Translations under genes and position numbers: made by a program
Notes under the pieces: generated by a model
What the model was told of the DNA's origin: nothing
Database searches by the model: none
The model's input: only the letters and a program-made list of their open reading frames with translations
Assembly: GCA_013178185.1 (NCBI GenBank)
Contig: JABLXC010000020.1
Location: 25,928 to 89,927 of the forward strand
Length of the DNA stretch: 64,000 bases
Reading direction: 5' to 3'
Origin: Anaerolineae bacterium
GTDB taxonomy: Bacteria > Chloroflexota > Anaerolineae > Anaerolineales > Anaerolineaceae
Part shown: piece after piece, positions 46,459 to 55,605 of the stretch
How the letters are laid out: each line of letters begins with the position of its first letter
How positions within the stretch are numbered: the stretch's first letter is position 1

Positions 46459-47659
46459 GTTGCCCCTGCAGTAACAAGTTTCCTTCGCTGGCGATCACCC
46501 ATTCCTCGTCGGTTGGCATGGTGATGATTTTTACTTTGGATGAGGGAGTGCTTAAGAGATTATTTTGGTTGGGAGTGTAATTTTGGTTTGCAGTCAAATC
46601 CAAATCGATTCCAAGCCACTGCAATCCATTGCATACTGCCTCTCTAAGCTTCCAATTATGCACACCGATGTCATCGGTAAAGATTAGCACATCAAGGCCT
46701 CCCATGAGAACTCCATAAGCTCCAATATATTTCTTGATGCGATGAACAGCCATTTCATAAGCCAGGATGGCCGGTGGATATCCATCCTGAGCGATTCTAT
46801 CCTGGAGGTCACGGAGATCGCTCGAAAATCCTGATACCCCTAGCAGCCCGCTTTTTTTGTTGAAAATTATCTCTAGATCTTCCGGTGTGCATCCCAAATT
46901 ATCAAGCAGGAATAACGGCAGAATTGGATCCAGATCACCTGTGCGTGTGCTCATCACCAGACCTGGGAGGGGGGAAAACCCCATGCTCGTATCAACCGCA
47001 GCGCCATTCTGGTATGCCAATACACTAGAGCCGCCTGTACCAAGATGACAGGCGATGATCCGAGCTGATGAGATGGACAATTCCATTAATTCGGCAGCTC
47101 TGGAAATTACGTAGGCATAAGAAAGCCCATGAAAACCAAATTTCCGGTAACCGAACCTGTCTATCAGTTCTTGGGGAAGAGGGTAGGTATATGCATGTGG
47201 TGGTAACGTGGCATGAAATGCAGTGTCAAAAGTTACATATTCCGGGATGCCAGGAAGCCTTTGCATACACACCTGGATTACCCTGAAGGAATTTGGGTTG
47301 TGAATTGGCGCAAGCGGTAAACACGCCTTCAGTTTTTCCTTATTTTCCGGTGTAAGAATTACGGATTGTCGAAAATAGTTGCCTCCGTGAACAAAGCGAT
47401 GCCCCACGGCATCCACTCCTAGCGATTCTGACTCCAATTGATCCAGCACCATTTGGGCGACCACCTGATGGTTGGGCAGCTGCGTTTCGATCTTTTTGTT
47501 CTGCTTTGGACCATGATGCTCAAGAAATGCTGCCTGTGTACTTGTTACTCCTACGCGGTGAGCTTTTCCTGATGCCAGTAGTTGATAGCGTTCTTTAGCG
47601 ATATCGAACACTTTGTAGTTCAGCGACGAACTACCACAGTTGAATACGAGAACTTTCAT
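46445..47659 (-). CDS. ackA: Acetate kinase
   Basis: Interconverts acetyl phosphate and acetate with ATP formation. It has 404 residues and all ASKHA-fold landmarks: VFNCGSSSLNY with Asn7, GHRFVHGG with Arg88, FDTAFH with Asp145, FGFHGLSY with His177, HLGTGGSS, and STRTGDLDP with Arg239, and a C-terminal TDEEWVIA glutamate pair. No phosphotransacetylase is adjacent. It follows the aminotransferase gene by six bases and overlaps a degenerate paralogue at its end, so the pair is cotranscribed. Confidence 0.95.
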   Translation of the reverse strand: MKVLVFNCGSSSLNYKVFDIAKERYQLLASGKAHRVGVTSTQAAFLEHHGPKQNKKIETQLPNHQVVAQMVLDQLESESLGVDAVGHRFVHGGNYFRQSVILTPENKEKLKACLPLAPIHNPNSFRVIQVCMQRLPGIPEYVTFDTAFHATLPPHAYTYPLPQELIDRFGYRKFGFHGLSYAYVISRAAELMELSISSARIIACHLGTGGSSVLAYQNGAAVDTSMGFSPLPGLVMSTRTGDLDPILPLFLLDNLGCTPEDLEIIFNKKSGLLGVSGFSSDLRDLQDRIAQDGYPPAILAYEMAVHRIKKYIGAYGVLMGGLDVLIFTDDIGVHNWKLREAVCNGLQWLGIDLDLTANQNYTPNQNNLLSTPSSKVKIITMPTDEEWVIASEGNLLLQGQHADF

Positions 47660-47665
47660 AATGCA

Positions 47666-48820
47666 TTACGGTGAAAATTGGAGGATTGTATCGATTACGA
47701 GGTCTTGAAGTTCGGGCTTGAGACTATTGTAAAGCGGCAAGCGGAGTAGCCGATCGCTGACTGTTTCGGTGACGGGGCAATCTCCCGCCTGACCGCCAAA
47801 TTTTTTTCCCATTTCTGAAAGGTGGAGCGGGAGATAGTGAAAAACGCTGATGATGCCGTTCTCTCGCAATTTTTCCATCAGTGCCTGACGGGTGGCCAGC
47901 GATGGCAAGATCATGTAAAACATGTGATAGGTTTGTTCACAGTCTTCTGGAACAAAAGGAAGCTGTACCTGGTTTTTGGACGCCCAAGATTGCAACCGTT
48001 GGGCGTAATACTCCCACACCTGTTTTCGATTCTTCTGAATCTCGGCTCTGGCCTCTAGCTGCGCCAACAGTACGGCTGCTAATATATCGGAGGGCAGATA
48101 GCTGGAGCCGAGGTCAACCCAGGTATATTTATCCACCATGCCACGAAAGAAGCGGGAACGATTCGTGCCCTTTTCTCGGATGATTTCTGCTCTCTCGATG
48201 ACCTGAGGGTTATTGATCAATAACGCGCCGCCTTCACCACAAGTGATATTTTTCGTTTCGTGAAAACTTTGGGTTGCCATGCAGCCAAAAGTTCCCAAAT
48301 ATTGTCCCTGGAATTTCCCAAAGAGTCCATGGGCGTTATCTTCAACGACTGCAAGATCGTACTTTTTTGCAAATGCTATGATCGCATCCATCTGGCAGCC
48401 CACTCCTGCATAGTGTACCGGCACTATGGCGCGCGATTTGGGTGTAATTTTTTCGGGCAGCAGTTTTTCGTCAAGGTTAAGTGTGTCTGGCCGAATGTCA
48501 ATGAATACCGGCCTCGCCCCGCGCAGAACGAAAGCGTTTACAGTAGAAACAAAGGTAAAAGATGGGACAATAACTTCATCGTCGGGTTTGATGTCTAGCA
48601 GGAGGGCTGCCATTTCTAATGCGTGAGTGCAAGAAGTTGTAAGAAGGACTTTGGGGACGCCAAGTTGTTCTTCTAACAGTTTTTGCGTTGCCTTGCTAAA
48701 AAAACCATCCCCAGAAATATGAGAATTTTCAAAAGCCTTCCGAATATAATCCAATTCATTCCCGGTCATTACGGGTTTGTTAAAGTCGATTTTAATTGAC
48801 TTAGACATTTTATCGTCCAT
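47666..48820 (-). CDS. rffA: dTDP-4-amino-4,6-dideoxygalactose transaminase (RffA/WecE type)
   Basis: PLP enzyme of the DegT/DnrJ/EryC1 family that aminates a dTDP-4-keto-6-deoxyhexose, the product of RfbB. It shows LTTSCTHALEMAALLL, PSFTFVSTVNAFVLRGA, VEDNAHGLFG and SFHETKNITCGEGGAL with the PLP lysine, a block typical of RffA. ATG 48820 is chosen (384 residues); ATG 48808 is also possible, and a longer start overlaps the upstream methyltransferase. It lies between a methyltransferase and ackA. Confidence 0.92.
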   Translation of the reverse strand: MDDKMSKSIKIDFNKPVMTGNELDYIRKAFENSHISGDGFFSKATQKLLEEQLGVPKVLLTTSCTHALEMAALLLDIKPDDEVIVPSFTFVSTVNAFVLRGARPVFIDIRPDTLNLDEKLLPEKITPKSRAIVPVHYAGVGCQMDAIIAFAKKYDLAVVEDNAHGLFGKFQGQYLGTFGCMATQSFHETKNITCGEGGALLINNPQVIERAEIIREKGTNRSRFFRGMVDKYTWVDLGSSYLPSDILAAVLLAQLEARAEIQKNRKQVWEYYAQRLQSWASKNQVQLPFVPEDCEQTYHMFYMILPSLATRQALMEKLRENGIISVFHYLPLHLSEMGKKFGGQAGDCPVTETVSDRLLRLPLYNSLKPELQDLVIDTILQFSP

Positions 48821-48828
48821 GTTTAGGC

Positions 48829-49461
48829 TCAACCAGACTTCCTGACCAGGATTGTAAAGTCGTATAAGTCGTAATCGTGCAGCAACGCTACGTTTTTTGA
48901 AAAATGAGTTTTGCAATAGTCAAAGAGGAAACAGGGGTCTGCATAATATAGATCGTCACGCATTTTCTCCGCATTAGAATATTTGGTAAGGAAATTTACT
49001 GAAAAGCCGAGGCGTGAGTGGTCATTCATTTCTGCCAGCGAATGAAGGACGAATTCCGTCCAAGAATCATAACTGTTGTTCAGTTTCATGTTGAAAACGC
49101 CGCATGCGGTTGCGTAATCGTAAGTGGAGATTTTTTCAAGTTGAGTTGTAAAAGCGATCTCAGGAGTGTTTTTATATTTTTCTTGTGCAATGGCGATCAT
49201 CGATGCGGCGATGTCATACCCCATAAACTGCGAAAATCTGAATGCTTTTTTCCTCAAGTATTCTACCAGCGCCCCGTATCCACATCCATAATCCAGAATG
49301 GAAAATTCTTGCTTGGATTGAACAATTTTCATGAGCTGTTCAAAGCGGGCTTCACGAGCTTCTTCGGAGTTCCAATCTACCCCACGAGGAGTAGGGCCGT
49401 GAGTCTTGAGGGTTGAATCGAAATATTCTTTAATGTCATCCAGATGGTTTTGATTTTGCAT
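48829..49461 (-). CDS. Class I SAM-dependent methyltransferase
   Basis: A 210-residue methyltransferase. SILDYGCGYGALVEYL is motif I, and MGYDIAASMIAIAQEKY motif II, with YATACGVFNMKL as the motif IV region. Similar enzymes sit beside WecE-like aminotransferases in surface-sugar loci and methylate amino sugars or lipids; the substrate here is not evident. GAGGAG precedes the ATG. The stop is eight bases before the chosen rffA start, so the two are cotranscribed. Confidence 0.83.
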   Translation of the reverse strand: MQNQNHLDDIKEYFDSTLKTHGPTPRGVDWNSEEAREARFEQLMKIVQSKQEFSILDYGCGYGALVEYLRKKAFRFSQFMGYDIAASMIAIAQEKYKNTPEIAFTTQLEKISTYDYATACGVFNMKLNNSYDSWTEFVLHSLAEMNDHSRLGFSVNFLTKYSNAEKMRDDLYYADPCFLFDYCKTHFSKNVALLHDYDLYDFTILVRKSG

Positions 49462-49479
49462 GTGCTCCTCAAGAATGAA

Positions 49480-50175
49480 TTATTTGGGAATGATATATTT
49501 TATTGCTTCTGGGCCAGTCATAAACAGCAGATCCAAAATTGATAGGTTAGGGTCAAAAGGAGGATATAACTGAGGGTATTCAGGATAATCGTACACCATA
49601 TATTTCAGTTGGATGCCGTTTGAGAGAAATTTCTCTTCTTCCAGGTAATCTTTGGCTGCCGGACCACTGATGTATTCTGTGGCGCCAAGCCTCTTCAGGA
49701 TCGAAATTAACCGATCCGTTTTCTTGCCGGTGATCCCTGCTAGAGAAGAAGATTGAATGAATTGCGTTTTTTCTATTCCAAGTCTGTGCGCCAACTGGAT
49801 TGTAAGCGGGATTGTAAATTCTGACAGCAATTCTGGTTGCGAACTGTAGGCCTGTTCCAGGAGCGGAGCGATTTTCTGAAAAAATGGTGCCTTGCGGTAC
49901 GAAGTTGTCAGTGCGTTCCAGTGTTTTTTGGCCCAGTTTTTGGATGAATCAATTTTTATTTGGTTGATGGGTATCTGGTCTTGTTCCAGACGAGCTGTGA
50001 GGACAGGAATGGTCAGCCATTGGCTTCCGCTGGGGGTTTTAATGCGGTTGCGATTGCGCCAGCCGTTCTTGTCGTATTTGACGTCGTCGTAAAACACGAA
50101 TATATCAGCAAGCACGATTTGGTGGAAGTACCCGCGCCACGGGATGTAAGAGGGCTGAAGGATCACAACTTTCAT
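49480..50175 (-). CDS. WbqC family protein
   Basis: A 231-residue member of the WbqC family, found in O-antigen and capsule clusters beside RffA-type aminotransferases. The start VVILQPSYIPWRGYF, then DDVKYDKNGWRNRNRI and WLTIPV are the family's signature blocks. A role in acylating or aminoacylating the amino group of dTDP-amino sugars has been proposed for the family; not established here. Its ATG directly abuts the stop of the upstream glycosyltransferase, so it is translated from the same message. Confidence 0.9.
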   Translation of the reverse strand: MKVVILQPSYIPWRGYFHQIVLADIFVFYDDVKYDKNGWRNRNRIKTPSGSQWLTIPVLTARLEQDQIPINQIKIDSSKNWAKKHWNALTTSYRKAPFFQKIAPLLEQAYSSQPELLSEFTIPLTIQLAHRLGIEKTQFIQSSSLAGITGKKTDRLISILKRLGATEYISGPAAKDYLEEEKFLSNGIQLKYMVYDYPEYPQLYPPFDPNLSILDLLFMTGPEAIKYIIPK

Positions 50176-51129
50176 TTACTCATCCAGCCCCGTTTCCGAA
50201 TTAATGATCTGGTGGATCCTATAGGTCGGTCGTTCGATGCTGCGGTCAAATATTCTGGCCAGGTATTCTCCGAATATTCCTAATGTAAAGAGCTGTGCGC
50301 CGCTAAAGATGGAGATAATCGAGGCCAGGAAAGGAAACCCTGGGATGCTGCCTAGTGTAAAATAGACAATTACGACATAAACAAAAACTAAAAAGCCAAC
50401 CAGGGTAATGAAAAAACCAAGCCAGCTCGCAAACCTCAGCGGGATGGTGCTAAACCCTGTGAGCACTAACAAGCCCTGACCGGCAAGCTTGAGAAAATTG
50501 TAGTTTGATCTTCCTTGTTCACGCGGTTTTTCATCGACCAGGATGCTTGTGAAGTTTGTTGTTCCCCATGAAAGCAGGGCATCGATGATGACGCCTGGAC
50601 TGCTATAGTGATCGAATGCTTTGCGAAGGTCTCTTCGAAAGGCGCGGAAGGCACTGATTTCTCGAACGGTTTTAATGCCCATGACCATGGCAAGAACGCG
50701 CTTGGTAAGGCGGGAAAAAAGATTCCGCCAAAATGAATGGGGTAGTTTTCGAGGAAAGCCATAAACGACGTCGTAGCCCTCTGATAATTTTTCAATGAGG
50801 GCGGGAATTTCCTCGGGAGGATGCTGGAGATCATCATCCATTGTGACGATGAACTCACAGCGGGCAGCGCGTATTCCGCACAGCAAGGCGTTGTGCTGGC
50901 CATAGTTGCGCATTAGATTGATACCGCGAACAATTTGATATTGTGCACAAATATTTTTAATGGTTTCCCAGCTGTCATCATAACTGCCATCATTTACGAG
51001 AATAATTTCATACGCGGAAGAAATTTTCGAGAGGGTGTTGTCTAATCGCTGGACCAGCTCAAATAAGGTGATCGAACTGTTGTAGACCGGAACGACAATA
51101 CTGATAGTGGGAGGAGAAATAGGGAGCAT
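50176..51129 (-). CDS. GT2 glycosyltransferase with C-terminal membrane helices (DPM1/ArnC-like)
   Basis: A 317-residue GT-A enzyme. The N-terminal part has ISIVVPVYNSS, EIILVNDGSYDD, and FIVTMDDDLQHPPEEI with the metal-binding DxD, then an EQGRSNY block. Two C-terminal helices (about 230-252 and 265-288) place it with polyprenyl-phosphate sugar transferases such as ArnC/GtrB. It probably loads a sugar on undecaprenyl phosphate for the GT-C-like protein encoded upstream. AAGG precedes the ATG, inside a short tandem duplication. Confidence 0.92.
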   Translation of the reverse strand: MLPISPPTISIVVPVYNSSITLFELVQRLDNTLSKISSAYEIILVNDGSYDDSWETIKNICAQYQIVRGINLMRNYGQHNALLCGIRAARCEFIVTMDDDLQHPPEEIPALIEKLSEGYDVVYGFPRKLPHSFWRNLFSRLTKRVLAMVMGIKTVREISAFRAFRRDLRKAFDHYSSPGVIIDALLSWGTTNFTSILVDEKPREQGRSNYNFLKLAGQGLLVLTGFSTIPLRFASWLGFFITLVGFLVFVYVVIVYFTLGSIPGFPFLASIISIFSGAQLFTLGIFGEYLARIFDRSIERPTYRIHQIINSETGLDE

Positions 51130-51148
51130 GGCGAAGACCTTTTAATAT
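51113..51148. repeat. Copy 1 of a 36-base tandem repeat at the GT2 start
   Basis: Matches 51186-51221 at 34 of 36 positions, 73 bases away. This copy contains the real ATG and ribosome-binding site of the GT2 gene (minus strand). Only 51122 and 51124 differ. Confidence 0.85.
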
Positions 51149-51185
51149 CTAATAAATATTATCTTCCAAGCGAATGGTTGGAATC

Positions 51186-51221
51186 GGAGAAATAAGAAGC
51201 ATGGCGAAGACCTTTTAATAT
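51186..51221. repeat. Copy 2 of the 36-base tandem repeat
   Basis: Second copy, overlapping the stop codon of the GT-C-like gene. On the minus strand it keeps an AAAAGG site and ATG at 51202, opening a 17-codon vestigial frame starting MLLISP, like the real start MLPISP, that ends before the true GT2 start. Confidence 0.85.
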
Positions 51222-53254
51222 GCCGGACAACCGAAAACGGCAAGGGATACTTGTAGGTTTTGAAAATCGCTCTCCTTGGGCGGGATTTGATCTTTTAAGC
51301 TATGGAGCGAGGCGCACAGGTTTGCCTCGATATCTTTCGAAGTGTCATAAGCGAGATTTGCGAGATCGATTGCGCGTAGCCAATTTCCCATACGGGCATA
51401 CCCCTCAATAAACACAAGAAGCTCCTGGGCGCGACTGGTGGATAGCCCCCTGGCGAAGGCTTCGTCACCCAAGTTAATTATCTGTTCCCAGTTTTCTTGC
51501 TGCCGGGCAAGTTCGGCTTTTTCAAAATAATAGCACCAGGTATGCTCCGGTTCCGAGCCAAAAATTTCAGCAGGGGGCTGGGCAGGGGTACTGGCTTCGG
51601 GGGAAATTTGGGAAAGATGAGAGAGCTTCATGGGTTCGGTCAATTCGGACGGAAATACCGGGAGCGTTTGGTCTCGGGCAGGATCTATGACCCATACACA
51701 ACCAGGCGGCGAGTAGAAGAATACTAGAGCCTGCGAAGTTGAACCTGTATAGGTGGCATTGCGATATCCTTGAATTACTTCTTTTCCTTCGTCAAAGGAT
51801 GGAATGCTGCCTCCCAATCGAACGTCCGTAAAAGCGAGGTAATAAGGCAAGTCGAGCGATTTGTTTTCAGGTGCAAAAGTCCAATTAATTGGGGCGGTCA
51901 GAGAGTTGTCGCTATAGTATGTAAAGGGAAGACCGTAAGTTAACAAAAGTGTGCCTGGTTCAAGGGCGGGCGCCCGCCACGATAACTGCCAAAGCATCTC
52001 TCTTAAGATAGCCCAATCCCGCCGGTAGTGATTTGCCTCTTCGAAATTTGCGCCCACTGCCATGGACAGGAACATGGAAAGGACAATAATTTTTTGCGGG
52101 TGCGTCCGAATGATCGATTCGATCAGGCCGACCAGGAAAATGCTGCTGCCTAACATAAACGCCAAGCCAAAGCGGTCATAGGGAAATTGTAGCTCGATCG
52201 GCAGATTAGCAATCCAGAAAGGCCAGCCCGCAAAAAACAGACCGACCAAGCCTGTGATCACCACAATCCCTGGGCTCGAAGGAGGGTTGGTGGCCGTTTT
52301 TTCTTCCATTGTGATTTGTCGGGGGCTATGCACCAGCAAGTAAGCTAGCGAGAGTAGGAATGAAACCAGGGCTAAAGCCCAAAAAGCAACCGTAGATAGC
52401 GCTCTGAAGCTTTCTGGTTCTGGAAAGCGAAAGGCGCTTGCCCAGGCCAGCCAGCCCATTTCAAAACTATCTTGAAAGATATTGAACAGCAAAGTTACCA
52501 CCGTGCGCAACGGTGAGGGTGCAATTTCTGAAACCAGTTGCGGCTGGTAAGTGGGGAATTTGAAAATAAGCACGCGCCAGGCGAGGAAGATAGATAGTAG
52601 AGCAATATAGGGAAGCCAATGCTTCGCGGTCAGCAAAATTCTTTTTCGGAAATTTATTCCGGTTTCGGAAACCACGAGATATATCAGGAAGCCGCGAAAT
52701 ACTTCCAGCCCCAGATAATATTCTGTTGAGAAAGTACAAATTGCATAACTCGCCAGCGCCAGGGCGGTGAGCAGCTTGTATCGTTTTTGATCCCGTAAAG
52801 CCAGAATATTTAACCCCAGAGAAGCGATATAGGCTAAAAGCAGGAAAAAGCCATTGCTATAGACAATAGATATCGGCTGTTGTTTAAAACCCGGGAATAC
52901 CGCGAACAGGGCTGCAATCCAACCTGCCCTTTGGGGGTTGTCGGGCCATAATTTGCGAATCATCCACCAGACAGTTAATGAGGTGAGCCAGCGGCTTATT
53001 AGCCCCAGGATTTGCCATTGATATGGAATAGTGTCCAGCAAGGCGGTTGTGATGACGTAAATTCCAGCGAGGAAGGGTCTATCTCCCTCAAATACATCGA
53101 AAAAACCTAGCGGTCCAGTTGTGTGCGCGAACCAGGCCATCGGCCAATCGTCCCAATAGAAACCCAGGGATGGAATTAGAATGCCGTATGAGAGAATGCA
53201 CAATAACAGCAAAAAAACTGGAAATGACTTTGACCCGATGACGATTTTTCGCAT
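51215..53254 (-). CDS. GT-C-like polytopic membrane protein
   Basis: A 679-residue membrane protein with about ten helices in the first 400 residues and a soluble C-terminal part with helical repeats (about 570-670) resembling TPR-like pairs. The first outer loop has FYWDDWP (Asp35, Asp36), the acidic pair typical of GT-C glycosyltransferases that use polyprenyl-phosphate sugars. It is 85 bases upstream of the GT2 gene, which would make such a donor. The specific family is not recognised; function is inferred from topology, the DD motif and context. AGGAAAG precedes the ATG. Confidence 0.72.
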   Translation of the reverse strand: MRKIVIGSKSFPVFLLLLCILSYGILIPSLGFYWDDWPMAWFAHTTGPLGFFDVFEGDRPFLAGIYVITTALLDTIPYQWQILGLISRWLTSLTVWWMIRKLWPDNPQRAGWIAALFAVFPGFKQQPISIVYSNGFFLLLAYIASLGLNILALRDQKRYKLLTALALASYAICTFSTEYYLGLEVFRGFLIYLVVSETGINFRKRILLTAKHWLPYIALLSIFLAWRVLIFKFPTYQPQLVSEIAPSPLRTVVTLLFNIFQDSFEMGWLAWASAFRFPEPESFRALSTVAFWALALVSFLLSLAYLLVHSPRQITMEEKTATNPPSSPGIVVITGLVGLFFAGWPFWIANLPIELQFPYDRFGLAFMLGSSIFLVGLIESIIRTHPQKIIVLSMFLSMAVGANFEEANHYRRDWAILREMLWQLSWRAPALEPGTLLLTYGLPFTYYSDNSLTAPINWTFAPENKSLDLPYYLAFTDVRLGGSIPSFDEGKEVIQGYRNATYTGSTSQALVFFYSPPGCVWVIDPARDQTLPVFPSELTEPMKLSHLSQISPEASTPAQPPAEIFGSEPEHTWCYYFEKAELARQQENWEQIINLGDEAFARGLSTSRAQELLVFIEGYARMGNWLRAIDLANLAYDTSKDIEANLCASLHSLKDQIPPKESDFQNLQVSLAVFGCPAY

Positions 53255-53439
53255 GGCGCTTTCCTGGAGCAGTGAGGGCGTGATCGTTTAATCTGTTCGG
53301 GGATAAAATTCCGCTGGAATTGTACCACTACTTTGTTATGGGGGATAAAAGAGCAGGAATAAAGGCATACAGCACTGCGCATAGCTAAACGAGGGAGCGA
53401 AAATCTCTGCTGCTGCATCAGAATTGTGATTTTAAACTG

Positions 53440-53470
53440 TTCACCCCGGATCTGACTGGGCCGGGGTGAA
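53440..53470 (-). terminator. Hairpin downstream of the ADP-forming acetyl-CoA synthetase gene
   Basis: A perfect ten-base GC-rich stem, 53440-53449 with 53461-53470, and an 11-base loop, 24 bases after the synthetase stop on the minus strand. The following tract is only moderately T-rich (CAGTTTAAAATC), so it may be a weak terminator or a 3' end stabiliser. Confidence 0.6.
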
Positions 53471-53493
53471 GCAGGTTTTTGGCGTGATTATTT

Positions 53494-55605
53494 CTATTTC
53501 TTCTTCAGGATGATGCGGGCATCTACTACTTTGACGCCTTTTCCCTCTTCGTACACCAAAACCGGGTTGGCGTCTGATTCGGAAATTTCATCTGCCAGAT
53601 CTAAAATCATGCTGGAATAGTTGCAAATCGTATCCGCCAGCATCTTTCGGTCGCGTGGGGCTTCGCCGCGTACCCCGCCCAAGATAGGTGCGCCGCGGAT
53701 TTCGCCTAACATTCGCAGTGCCTGACTGGTTGAAACAGGGGTCACGCGGAAGGTGACGTCTTTGAGTACTTCGACAAAAATCCCGCCGAGGCCAAACATG
53801 AGGGTGGGGCCAAAAGTAGGATCGTTGATCGAGCCCAAAATCACTTCGGTGCCCCAGGGTGCCATTTCCTGGATCGCAATGCCGTGTATATCGGCATCGG
53901 CTTTGTAGGCTTTTGCATTGCTCAATATGGCCTGGTAGGCTTCGCGAACTTCTTTTTCGTCCTTGATGTTTACCTTAACGCCGCCGGCATCTGATTTGTG
54001 TAGAATATCGGGAGAGACAATTTTCATTACAACCGGGAACCCAATTTTGTTTGCCATTTGCACGGCTTCATCTTCTGTGTGGGCTAAAGTTGTCGTAGTT
54101 ACGGGCAAGCCATATGCAGTAAAGACTTGTTTTGCTTCCACTTCTGTCAGGGATTCGCGGCCTTCGGCCCTGGCGGCGTTAATAACTTTGAGGGCTTGTT
54201 CCCGGTTTTCATTTTTGCAAATGCTTGTATCTTCATGCGCCATTTCCTTGATGCGGGCATATTCGCGCAGTGAAGCAAGGGCGTTTACAGCTTTGTCCGG
54301 CGCGCCGTAGGCTGGGATGCCATGTTCGACTAACCAAGTCATTGCTTGTGCAGAACGCTCTCCCCCGACGAAGGAGACAGCCACAGGTTTATTCTTTTCC
54401 CCTGATTCTTGAATGGCTTTGTGAATTGCAATTGCAATTTCCTGGGGGTCTGTCATCGCTGTTTCGCAATACAGCACAACCAACCCATCAACCCAGGGGT
54501 GTGACAAAGAAAAGCGGACGGAATCGGCGTACCACTCGTTCCCTGCCATACCGGTCAGGTCTACTGGATTCTTTGCCGACCCAAATTCCGGCATGTGTTT
54601 TTTGAGTTCCGCCTGGACATCTGCTGGTGCAAATTTAAGAGGAAGGCCATATTTTTCGGCCGCGTCTGTTGCCAGCACGCCAACCCCACCTCCATTGGTG
54701 ATAATCAGCAGATTCTCTCCATTCATAGGAGGTTGGAGGGAGAGGGCAAGGGTGGTGTCAAACAAATTGTCTAGATCAGTTGCCTGCAGGACGCCGGCCT
54801 GTTGGAAAGCAGCTCCGTACACTTTTGCAGCGCCTGCCAGCGAGCCGGTGTGAGATGCAGCAGCTGCAGCACCATGAGCGGAAACCCCTGCTTTTAGTGC
54901 CACGATGGGTTTTCTGGCCTTGCGGCTTGCTTCCATAAAGTGGCGACCGTCTTTGAGACCCTCGATATAAAGGGATATACACGTCGTGTTTTCGTCTTCG
55001 TTCAGCCATTCTACAATGTCGGCGATGCTGACATCTGCCATATTGCCAATGGAAATCAACTTATCAAAACCAACCTTGCGGGTATAGGTCGCGGCGTCTA
55101 TAGCGATCAATAGGGCGCCGCTTTGAGAGACCAAAGAGGCTTTTCCTGCTAGAGGTAAAAATGGCGCAAAAGATGCATTTAATTTATCGGAGTTCGAGAG
55201 GGAACCGACAATGTTTGGCCCAAGAATCCGCATCCCGTAATTGTTGGCGCTTTGGACAATTTGGGCTTCGAGGTCTTTTTGTCCGACTTCGCTGAATCCA
55301 GAGGTGATAATGATTAACCCTTTAACTCCTTTTTCGCCGCACTCGATTACAGCTTGAGGAACCAAAGTTGATGGGACGACGATCACAGCAGCGTCAATAA
55401 AGCCAGGAACATCTTTAACAGAAGGGTATGCCTTGAGTCCCAGAATATCACTAGCTTTTGGGTTGATGGGATAAATGTTTCCCTCATATTTGCTATCGAT
55501 CAGATTTTTGACAACGGTATAACCGATTTTACCGGGTGTTGCAGAGGCGCCAACAACTGCTACAGCTTTGGGTCGAAAAAGGCCATTCAGTACGTCTTTG
55601 TTCAC
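53494..55605 (-). CDS. Acetyl-CoA synthetase (ADP-forming), alpha-beta fusion
   Basis: Converts acetyl-CoA, ADP and phosphate to acetate, CoA and ATP (703 residues). The alpha part has a CoA-binding region VVGASATPGKIGYTVVKNL, SQSGALL, and the phospho-histidine loop SHTGSLAG near 255. The beta part (about 480-703) is ATP-grasp, with VFTAYGLPV, FPVVMKIVSPDILHKSDAGG and a late LGGIFVEVLKDV block. The start is GTG with GGAGGAAG upstream. It gives a one-step acetate route besides ackA. Acyl-CoA range is unknown. Confidence 0.93.
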   Translation of the reverse strand: MNKDVLNGLFRPKAVAVVGASATPGKIGYTVVKNLIDSKYEGNIYPINPKASDILGLKAYPSVKDVPGFIDAAVIVVPSTLVPQAVIECGEKGVKGLIIITSGFSEVGQKDLEAQIVQSANNYGMRILGPNIVGSLSNSDKLNASFAPFLPLAGKASLVSQSGALLIAIDAATYTRKVGFDKLISIGNMADVSIADIVEWLNEDENTTCISLYIEGLKDGRHFMEASRKARKPIVALKAGVSAHGAAAAASHTGSLAGAAKVYGAAFQQAGVLQATDLDNLFDTTLALSLQPPMNGENLLIITNGGGVGVLATDAAEKYGLPLKFAPADVQAELKKHMPEFGSAKNPVDLTGMAGNEWYADSVRFSLSHPWVDGLVVLYCETAMTDPQEIAIAIHKAIQESGEKNKPVAVSFVGGERSAQAMTWLVEHGIPAYGAPDKAVNALASLREYARIKEMAHEDTSICKNENREQALKVINAARAEGRESLTEVEAKQVFTAYGLPVTTTTLAHTEDEAVQMANKIGFPVVMKIVSPDILHKSDAGGVKVNIKDEKEVREAYQAILSNAKAYKADADIHGIAIQEMAPWGTEVILGSINDPTFGPTLMFGLGGIFVEVLKDVTFRVTPVSTSQALRMLGEIRGAPILGGVRGEAPRDRKMLADTICNYSSMILDLADEISESDANPVLVYEEGKGVKVVDARIILKKK

